A DNA stretch of 64,000 nucleotides, taken from positions 1 through 64,000 of the forward strand of contig JADMJT010000021.1 in the NCBI GenBank assembly GCA_018781585.1, written 5' to 3'. A program made the position numbers and the translations under genes. Positions 10,823 to 20,350 of this stretch are shown here, one piece after another. The notes beneath the pieces were generated by a model. The model saw only the letters and a list, made by a program, of their open reading frames with translations. It made no database searches and was not told the origin of the DNA. How positions within the stretch are numbered: position 1 is the first letter of the stretch; each line of letters opens with the position of its first letter. The DNA is from Burkholderiales bacterium (GTDB lineage: Bacteria; Pseudomonadota; Gammaproteobacteria; Burkholderiales; Thiobacteraceae).

Positions 10823-12238
10823 TTGACCAAAGCAAGCACTAAACCTGAACCCGTGCAGGAGATGGAGCAGGCGCTGTATGCGGTGCGCCAAAAAATTTAC
10901 CCGCGCGCGGTCACCGGCCTGTTCGCCAACTTGCGCTGGTCGGTAGTGCTGTTCACCCAAGTGCTGTATTACGGCCTGCCCTGGTTGTCGTGGGATGATC
11001 GTCAAGCCGTGCTGTTCGATCTCGGCGCGCGCAAGTTCTACATCTTCGGGCTGGTGCTTTGGCCGCAGGATTTTGTTTTTCTGACAGCGCTGCTGATCCT
11101 GGCCGCGCTATCGCTGTTTCTGTTTACCGCGCTCGCGGGCCGGCTGTGGTGCGGCTATGCCTGCCCGCAAACGATCTACACCGAAATCTTTCTGTGGATC
11201 GAGCGCAAGATCGAAGGGGATCGCGCCAAGCGCATGAAGCTGGATAAGTCTGAATTCAGCGCGCGCAAATTCGGGTTGAAATTCGCCAAGCATGCGGCGT
11301 GGATCGCCGTCGCGTTTTGGACCGGCTTTACCTTCGTCGGCTATTTCACGCCGATTGCCACGTTGGCGCGGGAGTTTGTCACCTTCAGCGTCGGCCCATG
11401 GGAAACCTTCTGGGTATTCTTCTACGGCTTCGCCACTTATGGCAACGCCGGCTGGATGCGCGAGCAAGTGTGCAAATACATGTGCCCCTATGCACGCTTC
11501 CAGGGGGTGATGTTCGACCCCGACACCCTGGTGATTACCTATGACATGAATCGCGGCGAGCCGCGCGGCCCGCGCAGTAAGGGCCTCGACTATAAGGCGC
11601 TAGGCTTGGGGACGTGCGTGGATTGCAGCATCTGCGTCCAGGTGTGCCCGACCGGCATCGACATTCGTAACGGCTTGCAATACGAATGCATCGGCTGCGG
11701 GGCCTGCGTGGATGGCTGCGATCAGGTGATGGACAAGATGGGCTACCCGCGCGGGCTGATTCGCTACTCGACCGAGAATGTACTCAAAAGAAAATACAGC
11801 GATGCGGAGATTTTGCGCCACGTGTTTCGTCCGCGCACGCTGATCTACAGTACGATTTTGCTCGTAGTGATGGCCGCACTGATCACCGCGCTCACGCTGC
11901 GCGTACCGCTGCAAGTGGATGTGATGCGCGACCGCAATGCCTTGGCGCGTGAAACCGCACAGGGGCTGGTGGAGAACAGCTACCGCATCATGGTCATCAA
12001 CATGGATGCCGCGCCGCACACCTATACGATCAACGTGGAAGGCGTGCCGAATATTAAAGTGGTCACGGACGTGTCGCCGCTCTCGGTGGAAGCCTTGTCT
12101 TCGCGTCTGGTGTCGGTGCGCTTGCAAGCGCACCCGGCCGAGATTAAAGGCCGCACCGCCAAGGTCACTTTCCAAGTCAGCGCGACGGAAAACAGCAAGC
12201 TGACCCGTACGCTACAAACCACCTTCTTCGCCCGTTAA
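10823..12238 (+). CDS. ccoG: Cytochrome c oxidase accessory protein CcoG (FixG-like), TTG start
   Basis: GRLWCGYACPQTIYTEIFLWIERKIEGDR...GTCVDCSICVQVCPTGIDIRNGLQYECIGCGACVDGCD. Confidence 0.94.
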   Translation: MTKASTKPEPVQEMEQALYAVRQKIYPRAVTGLFANLRWSVVLFTQVLYYGLPWLSWDDRQAVLFDLGARKFYIFGLVLWPQDFVFLTALLILAALSLFLFTALAGRLWCGYACPQTIYTEIFLWIERKIEGDRAKRMKLDKSEFSARKFGLKFAKHAAWIAVAFWTGFTFVGYFTPIATLAREFVTFSVGPWETFWVFFYGFATYGNAGWMREQVCKYMCPYARFQGVMFDPDTLVITYDMNRGEPRGPRSKGLDYKALGLGTCVDCSICVQVCPTGIDIRNGLQYECIGCGACVDGCDQVMDKMGYPRGLIRYSTENVLKRKYSDAEILRHVFRPRTLIYSTILLVVMAALITALTLRVPLQVDVMRDRNALARETAQGLVENSYRIMVINMDAAPHTYTINVEGVPNIKVVTDVSPLSVEALSSRLVSVRLQAHPAEIKGRTAKVTFQVSATENSKLTRTLQTTFFAR

Positions 12239-12251
12239 CGAGAGGAATAAA

Positions 12252-12752
12252 ATGCACGGCATGGCGCAGCAACGACCCTGGTACCGCGACTATTGGCCCT
12301 GGTTTCTCATCTCATTGCCCGCCTCGGCCGTGGTGGCCGGTTTCATCACGCTGTGGCTGGCGATTGAAAGCGATGACGGCGTAGTGGTCGCTGATTATTA
12401 CAAACAAGGCCTCGCCATCAATCGCACCCTGGCACGCGATGAAACCGCAGCAAGGCTGCAACTCGTAGCGGACATGCACCTGGCAGACGGCAATGTCGCG
12501 CTCACCCTCAGCGGCCAACTCACCAGCTATCCCGAGCGCATCACCTTACGCATCGCCCACCCCACCCGTGCCGGCATGGACCAAACCGCATTGTTAACCC
12601 ACATCGGCAATGGCCACTACACCGGCCACGCCCAATTGCCCGCGCCGGGCCGCTGGGCTTTGGTATTGGAAGACCCCGGAAAAATCTGGTTGTTGCATGG
12701 GCAGATTACGCGGGGCGGAGAATCGCGCGTGACATTGAAACCGAATAACTAG
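12252..12752 (+). CDS. ccoH: FixH family protein (CcoH-like)
   Basis: PWYRDYWPWFLISLPASAVVAGFITLWLAIESDDGVVVADYYKQGLAINRTL; follows ccoG. Confidence 0.85.
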   Translation: MHGMAQQRPWYRDYWPWFLISLPASAVVAGFITLWLAIESDDGVVVADYYKQGLAINRTLARDETAARLQLVADMHLADGNVALTLSGQLTSYPERITLRIAHPTRAGMDQTALLTHIGNGHYTGHAQLPAPGRWALVLEDPGKIWLLHGQITRGGESRVTLKPNN

Positions 12753-12905
12753 TTCAGTGAGTCATTCTTGATGAGGATTTATAAAAGCGGTTCACCGCAA
12801 AGGACGCAAAGGCACGCAAATGAAATCGAGTTATACAAAACGACAAAAATAACGCCGCATGCACAGAGTCAGGCGACTTATCGGCGCACATGGATGCAGC
12901 AGGTC

Positions 12906-13004
12906 TCCCCCTTTGAAAAAGGGGGAACAAGGGGGATTTGTCGTGACGCAGCGAATAGCACCGCGTTCAAATCCTCCCTGTCCCTCCTTTTGCAAAGGAG
13001 GGAA
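12906..13004. repeat. About 99-bp nested fold-back (MITE-like) element
   Basis: tccccctttgaaaaagggggaacaagggggatttg ... caaatcctccctgtccctccttttgcaaaggaggga: imperfect terminal inverted repeats, each with its own short dyad. Confidence 0.7.
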
Positions 13005-13157
13005 CCGTCCTTTCGGGTTGCGCTTAGCTTTTTGCATGCGGCGATACTTGAGATCATGTTTACGCACGCTTTTGCATCCTTAGAGGTAAAAGTTTTAGCA
13101 GTGTGGCAATCGCCTAACCCTAAGCACAAGCAGAATAGAGAATAGGAGGAGAGAAAA

Positions 13158-13409
13158 ATGAAACGATTGATGTGGGTGCTCTGGCCTTCGTTCCTGGTTG
13201 CCATCGCCATGGATGGCGTCATGTTCTCCACCTTCGACCCCTTGGAAATCGCCTACAACGGCGAGCCTCTGTTTGATAGCCGCATGGCGGCGTATACGAT
13301 CGCCTTCCTGGTTTTTTGGGGATTCGCAGCCGGCTCCAGCGCGCTTACTTGCTATCTGCAAAGCACGCTGCGCAAGGAAGGGTCAACTTGTCCGCCTGCT
13401 AGTACGTGA
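13158..13409 (+). CDS. Small membrane protein of unknown function
   Basis: Two hydrophobic segments; preceded by AGGAGAG ribosome-binding-like sequence. Confidence 0.6.
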   Translation: MKRLMWVLWPSFLVAIAMDGVMFSTFDPLEIAYNGEPLFDSRMAAYTIAFLVFWGFAAGSSALTCYLQSTLRKEGSTCPPAST

Positions 13410-13450
13410 TGGCGCAATCAAGATAGGTTTGATTTGATATGGGTTGAAAG

Positions 13451-13490
13451 TAATGGGTTAAGCGCGATGGCACTTAACCCATTATTTTTT
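13451..13490 (+). terminator. Rho-independent terminator
   Basis: Perfect 12-bp stem taatgggttaag/cttaacccatta followed by tttttt. Confidence 0.8.
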
Positions 13491-13665
13491 GACGCACCTA
13501 AATAAATATAAACTCCTGATTCCAGGGCTCGTACGGTGGCCAATGTTGGGCTTGGACCTTCTTGGTACGATTAGCCCATATTAGAAATGTGATTCGCAAT
13601 CCTGCGCCGTACGAAACAGCTTCAGCATGGGATAATTACGACTTTCGGGCCCAGGGAGCGAATAA

Positions 13666-15036
13666 ATGTCCATCAACGGATTTGATAAGGATTCATTCGG
13701 ACTTCAACTGAGTGAGGTTGTTTTTCCATCTCGCCCTATTAGAAGTATTCAGCACCTTATGGGGCGCGATGAAGAGTTGGAAACCATCGAGCGAGCTCTT
13801 TACCAGGCGGGTCGGCATATATTCATATTTGGTGATCGTGGTGTTGGGAAAAGCTCATTAGGCGCAACTGCGGCATACCAATATCAGGCTTCAGGAGCAG
13901 AGCCCATATTTGTGGCGGGGTCGGTAGATGACACTTTTAAGAGTGTTATCGCCAATATTGCTAATCAGGCATTGGGAAGGTCGAGGCTAGAGGCTACTAA
14001 GCGTCAAGAAAATATTGGTGTGGAGTGGCGAGGTCTTAAGTGGGGCAGCGGAGTAGAGATAAGCACTATCGAAGTCGCTTCACAAATTCAAACTGTTGGT
14101 GATGCTACGGAATTGCTTAAGCAGGTTGCAGAAAGACATTCTCAAAAATCTATTGTGGTTGTTGATGAGTTCGATGCAATTGGGAGCGTAGAGGAGCGAA
14201 ATAAATTCGCGTCGTTACTTAAGCAGCTAGGTGATCAGTCGGTAAATTTGAAGTTTATATTTACCGGTATTGGGGAAACCCTAGACGAGTTATTAGGGGC
14301 GCACCCGTCGGCATTTAGGCAGCTTGAAACGGTGCAGCTTTTTCGGCTTTCGTGGGAAGGGCGTAGAGAGATTGTTACTAGTGCTGCCGAAGCTTTTGGC
14401 TTGAGTGTTGACGATAATGTGAGTTGGCGAATTGCCATTGTGAGCGATGGCTTTCCTTATTATGTTCAACTCATTACTGAAAAAATGTTATGGGAAGCAT
14501 TCGCTGATCCGGTTATCGTTGAACAAATGGGTCCACAGCACTATCAACTTGGCTTGCGGAAGGCTATCCAAAGTATTAATGCTGAACTAAAGCGTCCTTA
14601 CGAGCGGGCTGTCCTTCATAGGGAGCAAGAGTTTGAGACTGTGGTTTGGGCTACTGCGGATGGAGAAGATCTGTATCGCAACCTTAGAGATATGCATGAA
14701 TCTTATCGAGTTGTTTTTCGTAAGGCAGAGCGCGAAGGTGAGCCGCTTCCCCAAACGAAATTTACTGAGCAAGTCAGAAAGTTGAAATCAAAGGGTTTCG
14801 GTGAAATCTTACAGCCAGTAGAAAAGCGGCCTGGCTGGTACACCTATAAAGAGAAAATGCTACGTGGTTTTGTTCGCATGCAAGCGGAAGCAAATGGCAT
14901 CGAATTGTCTGGCGAGAAAGAGGCGCCGCGCCAGAGAATGCATGTGCCTGGAAATGCTAGGACGGGGTATCGCGGGTCCAGTATTCCAAAAGGCGTTCGT
15001 GTAAACGTGGGTCGAAATGAGGTTCCTGACGACTGA
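13666..15036 (+). CDS. P-loop ATPase (AAA/ORC1-Cdc6-like)
   Basis: Walker A GDRGVGKSS, Walker B IVVVDEFDAIGS, sensor-1-like FIFTGIGE; C-terminal region compatible with winged helix; base composition visibly AT-richer than neighbours. Confidence 0.75.
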   Translation: MSINGFDKDSFGLQLSEVVFPSRPIRSIQHLMGRDEELETIERALYQAGRHIFIFGDRGVGKSSLGATAAYQYQASGAEPIFVAGSVDDTFKSVIANIANQALGRSRLEATKRQENIGVEWRGLKWGSGVEISTIEVASQIQTVGDATELLKQVAERHSQKSIVVVDEFDAIGSVEERNKFASLLKQLGDQSVNLKFIFTGIGETLDELLGAHPSAFRQLETVQLFRLSWEGRREIVTSAAEAFGLSVDDNVSWRIAIVSDGFPYYVQLITEKMLWEAFADPVIVEQMGPQHYQLGLRKAIQSINAELKRPYERAVLHREQEFETVVWATADGEDLYRNLRDMHESYRVVFRKAEREGEPLPQTKFTEQVRKLKSKGFGEILQPVEKRPGWYTYKEKMLRGFVRMQAEANGIELSGEKEAPRQRMHVPGNARTGYRGSSIPKGVRVNVGRNEVPDD

Positions 15037-15128
15037 TCCCGATGTCGTCAGCCGATGTTGGGATGTGTCGCGAAACAAATAAAAAATGTGGTCAAAAACG
15101 ATATTCGTGACTCTTCCAAAGCACAATT

Positions 15129-15638
15129 TCAAGACTGCTTCCCCTGCTTTTGGTAATACTCCTTCTTGAATTCCGCATTCATCCACTCATAGAGCAGTTT
15201 AAAGGCACGGTTGTTTGTGCCTTCGTCGGCGTGGATTTCTTTACCCTTCGCATCGTAGATGATGATGAAGGGGGTGAGGCCGATGTTTCTACTGTAGTCG
15301 CGTAGCGCAGTTCCGGTGGACCAGTTGGTGCCCAGGTTGATTTTTCGGATGGCGACATCTTTGCGTAGCGCGAGAAAGTGTCCCAGGTCGCCGTCGAGGC
15401 GGCGGCAGCCGGGGCAGGTTTCCATATGGTAGTACACCACGGTATAGGCGCCATTGATCGCGTAATCGTGATCGCTGATGGGGATGTTTTTGTAGTCGGG
15501 CTCGACGAAGATGTTGGCCTCGGTGCCGGCGGATAATTCGGGGGCGGGTTTCATGAGTTTATCGAGATCGGTTTCGCGGAATCCGAAGTAGTAGATACCT
15601 GCGGCGATCAGCCCGAAGACAATGATGTTTTTTAGCAT
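15129..15638 (-). CDS. Thioredoxin-fold protein (membrane anchored, CPGC)
   Basis: N-terminal TM; VVYYHMETCPGCRRLDGDLGHFLALRKDVAIRKINLG...LTPFIIIYDAKGKE. Confidence 0.75.
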   Translation of the reverse strand: MLKNIIVFGLIAAGIYYFGFRETDLDKLMKPAPELSAGTEANIFVEPDYKNIPISDHDYAINGAYTVVYYHMETCPGCRRLDGDLGHFLALRKDVAIRKINLGTNWSTGTALRDYSRNIGLTPFIIIYDAKGKEIHADEGTNNRAFKLLYEWMNAEFKKEYYQKQGKQS

Positions 15639-15640
15639 GT

Positions 15641-16288
15641 TTAAGTTTGCGCTTTCGAACGTTTACGGTAGCGTTTGAATAAGAGAAAAGCAGCGTAGCC
15701 GATGCCGGTAAGCGCCAATATCGCGGCGATGCTTTGGTCGCGTGTAATCACGATGACCGTGGGGTGCGAGATGCCGCCTTGCGTCTCTTCGCCGCCTGCT
15801 GCTGCGATCAAGGCGTCGATGGTTGCGTCGATGCCTTCGAACCATTCTTGCCGTCTGAAGTGCGGGTCCATGTGGTCTTGCCAGATGTGGCGCAGCTTGA
15901 CGTCGGGCAATGCTCCCTGAATACCGGGGCCGGTAGCAAAAAAGAAATTGCTTGGCTCTGCGCTGATCAGAAACAACAAGCCATTGCCGTCGCCATGATT
16001 GCCCGGGTCCCATTTTTCCATCACCTTCCAGGCGTATTCATTGACCGGCATATCGCCGATGGTGGGAACGATCATCAGCACGATCTGCGTTCCGTTTTTC
16101 TTTTCCAACCGTGCGAGTTTTTCGGTAAGGGCGTTGGCTTGGGTCAGGCTCAAGACGCCGTGGTAATCATTCACCAGACTATAGTTGTCGGGGATGGGGA
16201 AGGGTATTTTGCTTGTTTCGGGTTTGGCTTCTTCGGCTTGGGCGAAGCTCATGCAGAACAGGGCGAGTATCAAAATGAAAGATCGCAT
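15641..16288 (-). CDS. TPM domain protein
   Basis: Signal peptide; YSLVNDYHGVLSLTQANALTEKLARLEKKNGTQIVLMIVPTIGDMPVNEYAWKVMEKWDPGNHGDGNGLLFLIS; C-terminal TM. Confidence 0.88.
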   Translation of the reverse strand: MRSFILILALFCMSFAQAEEAKPETSKIPFPIPDNYSLVNDYHGVLSLTQANALTEKLARLEKKNGTQIVLMIVPTIGDMPVNEYAWKVMEKWDPGNHGDGNGLLFLISAEPSNFFFATGPGIQGALPDVKLRHIWQDHMDPHFRRQEWFEGIDATIDALIAAAGGEETQGGISHPTVIVITRDQSIAAILALTGIGYAAFLLFKRYRKRSKAQT

Positions 16289-16292
16289 CGCG

Positions 16293-16877
16293 CTACTTGC
16301 CCAAGTTGACGGCGGGCGCTGTCGAGATGGTGCGCTCGCTCTCTACAGAGAAATTGGGCTTGGTTGTATAGCCCATGTACATGGCGGTGAGGTTGCTGGG
16401 GAAACTGCGCACCGTGACGTTGTACTGCGCGATAGACTCGATAAATTTTTGCCGCGCGTAGGTGATGCGGTTTTCCGTGCCCTCGAGCTGAGCCAGCAGA
16501 TCCTGAAAAACGCCATCGGCTTTGAGCTGCGGATAATTTTCGCTCACTGCCAGCAGACGGTATACCGCTTTGCCTAAGCGGTCCTGGGCTTGCACGAATG
16601 ATTCCAGCTTCTTGGGGTCATTGGGCGAGACGCTGCCACTGGCGGCGATGGATGCCCGAGCGGCGGCGACTTCTTCCATGATTTCCCGCTCGTGATCCGC
16701 ATAGGCTTTGACCACCCGCACCAGATTCGGGATCAAATCGAATCGCCGCTGATATTGATTGAGCACATGCCCCCAGCGCGCCTTGATGACTTCATCTTGT
16801 TGCTGCAGATCGTTGTATCCGCAGCCTGAAATAGTTAGGAGCGGCAGCATGGCCGCGATCAGGATCAGTTTGCGCAT
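16293..16877 (-). CDS. LemA family protein
   Basis: GCGYNDLQQQDEVIKARWGHVLNQYQRRFDLIPNLVRVVKAYADHEREIMEEVAAARA. Confidence 0.93.
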   Translation of the reverse strand: MRKLILIAAMLPLLTISGCGYNDLQQQDEVIKARWGHVLNQYQRRFDLIPNLVRVVKAYADHEREIMEEVAAARASIAASGSVSPNDPKKLESFVQAQDRLGKAVYRLLAVSENYPQLKADGVFQDLLAQLEGTENRITYARQKFIESIAQYNVTVRSFPSNLTAMYMGYTTKPNFSVESERTISTAPAVNLGK

Positions 16878-17203
16878 CGTGAGAGCTTCCCCTGGGTGCT
16901 TAGTGCGGGGTTTGGCTTGGCCCTCATCCCCGTCGATATGCGGTTATCGTAGCATAGGATTTAGAAGGGCCGCTCGGATGGCTTTCCGGCTGGGCTTCGT
17001 GACTGGATGTAGTGAGGCTTTTTCTACAACTTCGTTAGAGGTCATCTGGCCATGCTATGAGCCATACGTTTATATGGTCATTTATTCCGTTCTGCGCTAG
17101 CTTTAATTATGGTTACTGGCGGACAGGAAAGGCGATTTATGAGCGCGAAAATGAGTTAAGCGAGTGTCGCTAAATTAAGTACATCAGCGAAATGCCGGCG
17201 CCC

Positions 17204-17233
17204 TTGACATACCATAATTAATATATACATAAT
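17204..17233 (+). promoter_or_regulatory. Candidate sigma70 promoter of the TA pair
   Basis: TTGACA, 18-nt spacer, CATAAT, ending 5 nt before the toxin ATG at 17239; lies in an AT-rich dyad region. Confidence 0.4.
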
Positions 17234-17238
17234 GTAGT

Positions 17239-17523
17239 ATGTGGCAAATTGAAGAACACCGTCGCGTTGACAAGCAGCTTTCTGGCGCTGTTCCTGTTGA
17301 GATTCTGAAGCGTTATGAAAAATGGAAAGACATTGCCAGAATGTCTGGACCACCTGGGTTAAGAGCCATCAAGGGATTTCACGACGAAGCCCTGTCTGGC
17401 GAATGGAAGGGCCATCGTTCTTCCCGACTCGGGCTCCAGTGGCGGGTAATTTACCGAGTTGTCGCCAACGTATTACTGATCCAGGTGGTTCAAGTTACCG
17501 CCCACGACTACAGGAGGTTATGA
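17239..17523 (+). CDS. Type II toxin, RelE/HigB-like
   Basis: 94 aa; LSGEWKGHRSSRLGLQWRVIYRVVANVLLIQVVQVTAHDYRRL is RelE-superfamily-like; followed directly by an XRE antitoxin. Confidence 0.82.
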   Translation: MWQIEEHRRVDKQLSGAVPVEILKRYEKWKDIARMSGPPGLRAIKGFHDEALSGEWKGHRSSRLGLQWRVIYRVVANVLLIQVVQVTAHDYRRL

Positions 17524-17524
17524 A

Positions 17525-17785
17525 ATGAAAGAATTTCGCCCTGCGAAAAAGCGAGTTGAGGTCTCGGTGGGAGAATCTGTCCGCATTTTGCGCGAACTCC
17601 AAGAACTGAGTCAAAGTCAGCTTTCAGAACTTACGGGCATCCCCCAATCAACCATCTCAGCCATTGAGAACGGTCGGGTAAATCTGGGCGTCGAGCGTGC
17701 TAAGGTTCTTGCTCGTGCCCTCAAGTGCCATCCCGCCGTACTCGTGTTTCCCGGATGGGAGATTTCACTTGGGCGCGCTGCTTAA
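17525..17785 (+). CDS. XRE/HigA-like antitoxin
   Basis: HTH SVGESVRILRELQELSQSQLSELTGIPQSTISAIENGRVNLGVERAKVLARAL. Confidence 0.88.
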   Translation: MKEFRPAKKRVEVSVGESVRILRELQELSQSQLSELTGIPQSTISAIENGRVNLGVERAKVLARALKCHPAVLVFPGWEISLGRAA

Positions 17786-17911
17786 TCCAGCATTCCACCT
17801 GACCTGCGCGAAAAGCCGCGCAGGCCGGTGATTTCCACGTTAAGCCTGTAGAAAAAACTCATTTCCCCCGAGAAATACAGCGTCTGAATCACTATAAACA
17901 TTCCAAACTTC

Positions 17912-18835
17912 ATGACGCTTAACAACCCTCCCATGTTCCAGCCCCTGACCGGCATCTATGAGCCATCCGCCATCCAGCAACTTGCGGACGGGCGTTTCCT
18001 TGTCGTCGAAGATGAAAAGCAGTATCCGTTCAGCTTGGTTACGATCAGTTCTACTGGGAGCGTTAGCAGTATTCCGCTGAGCCCGGGAGCACTGGAAGCC
18101 GGCGATGTCTTTAAGAAGCTGGATGATCTGGAAGGGATCGCGCTTGACCGGTCGGGGTATCTCTATGCCATCACCTCGCATTCGCGCGATACTGACGGCG
18201 ACGAGAAGAAGTCACGTGACAAACTGGTCCGGTTCCGCATCGAGGGCGAGCGCGTGGTCGCGCCCTTGGTGGCCAAAGGGCTGAAGCCTGCTTTGGCGGC
18301 GACGCACCCGGTGCTGGCAGCGGCAGCGGAAATACTCGACGTCAAGACCAGCGGTGGGCTCAATATCGAGGCGGTTGAAATCAGCCCCGACCAGCAGCGT
18401 CTACTGATTGGTTTTCGCAGCCCCTTGCTCGGCCACCGGGCCATCATCGCCTATGTTGAGAACCCTGCTGCAATCTTCGAAGCCGGCGAGCCGCCACGAA
18501 TCGCGGCCACCCTGGAAACACTGGATCTAGGCGGCAATGGGATTCGTGGCATGTGCTACCTACCATCCCTAAATGGGTACCTCGTTACCAGCGGTCCTAT
18601 CGCACGCGAGCAGGTTCATTTCCAACTCTGGTTTTGGAGCGGTGATCGAGGTGCGCCGGCACGCCGTGTCAGCGTTCCCGGCTTGCAAGGCTTCGAGCAT
18701 GCAGAAGGGGTTAGCCCCGCCGTGATCGATGGTCGGCAGCGCATCATCATTGTGAGCGATGACGGCAGCAGGCAAGCAGGACGCTGCGCCCGATATCTAT
18801 TGCTGGACCCCGAGCAACTGCAAATTGCGTCTTGA
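17912..18835 (+). CDS. DUF3616-like protein
   Basis: FQPLTGIYEPSAIQQLADGRFLVVEDEKQYPFSLVTI...LDDLEGIALDRSGYLYAITSHSRDTDGDEKKSRDKLVRFRI. Confidence 0.7.
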   Translation: MTLNNPPMFQPLTGIYEPSAIQQLADGRFLVVEDEKQYPFSLVTISSTGSVSSIPLSPGALEAGDVFKKLDDLEGIALDRSGYLYAITSHSRDTDGDEKKSRDKLVRFRIEGERVVAPLVAKGLKPALAATHPVLAAAAEILDVKTSGGLNIEAVEISPDQQRLLIGFRSPLLGHRAIIAYVENPAAIFEAGEPPRIAATLETLDLGGNGIRGMCYLPSLNGYLVTSGPIAREQVHFQLWFWSGDRGAPARRVSVPGLQGFEHAEGVSPAVIDGRQRIIIVSDDGSRQAGRCARYLLLDPEQLQIAS

Positions 18836-19006
18836 GTTGTCGACAAAAGGCTGAGCCTAACGCAGCCAGATGATGTATGTATTTACTGAATATCCCGTGC
18901 TTCTCCGGCAGTTTCGGCACGTTCAATGAGTTTCTGATTCACTAGGCTGTTTGCCCCCCCCCCGCACTTGCACGGCTCGCCGTCTTTATGCGGGGGGCAG
19001 ACCTGG

Positions 19007-19306
19007 TTAGCGTGGCGAGTAGGTCATACAGTTGACTTCTTGGCCTACGCGGCCGACGCGAATGCTGTCCGTCATGCACTCCAGATCCTCGTTGAATCTG
19101 CAGTCGGTCGATTTGCAGGCGCCGACGCCAGCCATCCGGGTGGCCGCCTTGGTGTGGCTCGAACCCGAACAAAAGGTATCGCACCCCGCATGCAGGCTAT
19201 TGCCCACCGTGATCGCCCTGGCGTGGCAATTCATATCGACGTTATAGGCGCATTCGCTTACCAAACACTCGGACACAATCGGCATGTCGATGGTCATATG
19301 TTTCAT
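19007..19306 (-). CDS. Twin DUF1540-like cysteine-rich protein
   Basis: Two tandem modules: CLVSECAYNVDMNCHARAITVG...GCDTF and CKSTDCRFNEDLECMTDSIRVG...NCMTY. Confidence 0.75.
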   Translation of the reverse strand: MKHMTIDMPIVSECLVSECAYNVDMNCHARAITVGNSLHAGCDTFCSGSSHTKAATRMAGVGACKSTDCRFNEDLECMTDSIRVGRVGQEVNCMTYSPR

Positions 19307-19741
19307 AGCAGTTCTCCTTGAGTGAAAGCGTGAATTTTGTGAATTCAGCGCAGCACGCGGCTTGGGGGAACGGAGCTTGCGTGCGGCTGGATGCTGTATT
19401 GGCAGCCGCGCTACCTTTACGTGCGCCGCAGCGCCGCCTTAGGCCGCTGGCTTTGCGGCACCGCCTTGCGGCGGCTTTGCTTTTTGACGATACGCCTTCA
19501 CTTTAGACGCTGTTGCGCGTGTTGCAAGGAAGGCACTACCAGCCGTAATGGAACGATTTTTTCCAGCGGGCGAGGGCCGTTTTCATCGCTGCTCCATCAG
19601 GCAACATGGGCAGGGTTCCGCATCCGGGTTCGGGGCGTTCGACGTGGCAATCTTGTCCTAGAATTGGAGACATCCGTCCAGGATGTGCCGTAGCGCGGCC
19701 TATGCCTGGCTGAACTTAACTCACCACTCGAGGAATAAGCG

Positions 19742-20317
19742 ATGAGCGCACTTCTACTTGGGCTGGTTCTCTTCTTCGCCGCGCACTCCGTGTCCATCGT
19801 CAACGATCCGTGGCGCAACCGCATGGTCGCGAAGCTAGGCGAATGGACATGGAAGGGCCTATACGCGCTGGTGTCCATTGCCGGGTTCGCGCTGATCGTG
19901 TGGGGCTATGTGCTCGCCCGCCATGATCCGATGGTTTTCTACACGCCGCCGGTGTGGCTGCGCCCGGTAACGATGGTGCTGCTCGTCCCCGCTTTTCCGC
20001 TGCTGCTGGCTACCTATCTGCCGGGACGCATCCAGTCCGCCGCCAAACACCCCATGCTGGCTGCCACCATGCTGTGGGCCTTTTCTCACCTGCTCGTCAA
20101 CGGCACGCTGGCCGACGTGCTGTTGTTCGGCGCCTTTCTCGTCTGGGCGGTGCTGGACCGCATTTCCATGAAACACCGCGCGCAGCGCCCGATCCTCCAC
20201 CTGCTGCCCACAGGGGCGAACGACCTGATCGCGATTATTGCCGGCCTTGCGCTCTATGTGGCCTTCCTCTTCTGGCTGCATGGCTGGCTGATCGGTGTGC
20301 CGTTGATCGTGCTTTGA
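19742..20317 (+). CDS. NnrU family membrane protein
   Basis: LGLVLFFAAHSVSIVNDPWRNRMVAKLGEWTWKGLYALVSIAGFALIVWGY...HRAQRPILHLLPTGANDLIAI. Confidence 0.85.
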   Translation: MSALLLGLVLFFAAHSVSIVNDPWRNRMVAKLGEWTWKGLYALVSIAGFALIVWGYVLARHDPMVFYTPPVWLRPVTMVLLVPAFPLLLATYLPGRIQSAAKHPMLAATMLWAFSHLLVNGTLADVLLFGAFLVWAVLDRISMKHRAQRPILHLLPTGANDLIAIIAGLALYVAFLFWLHGWLIGVPLIVL

Positions 20318-20350
20318 ACAGGGTTTTGGGCAGGAAGCGAGGGGGCGACC

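Noticed and set aside
18954-18963. C10 homopolymer tract as a phase-variation switch
   Set aside because: Not inside a supported ORF or at promoter spacing of one; could also be a sequencing artefact.
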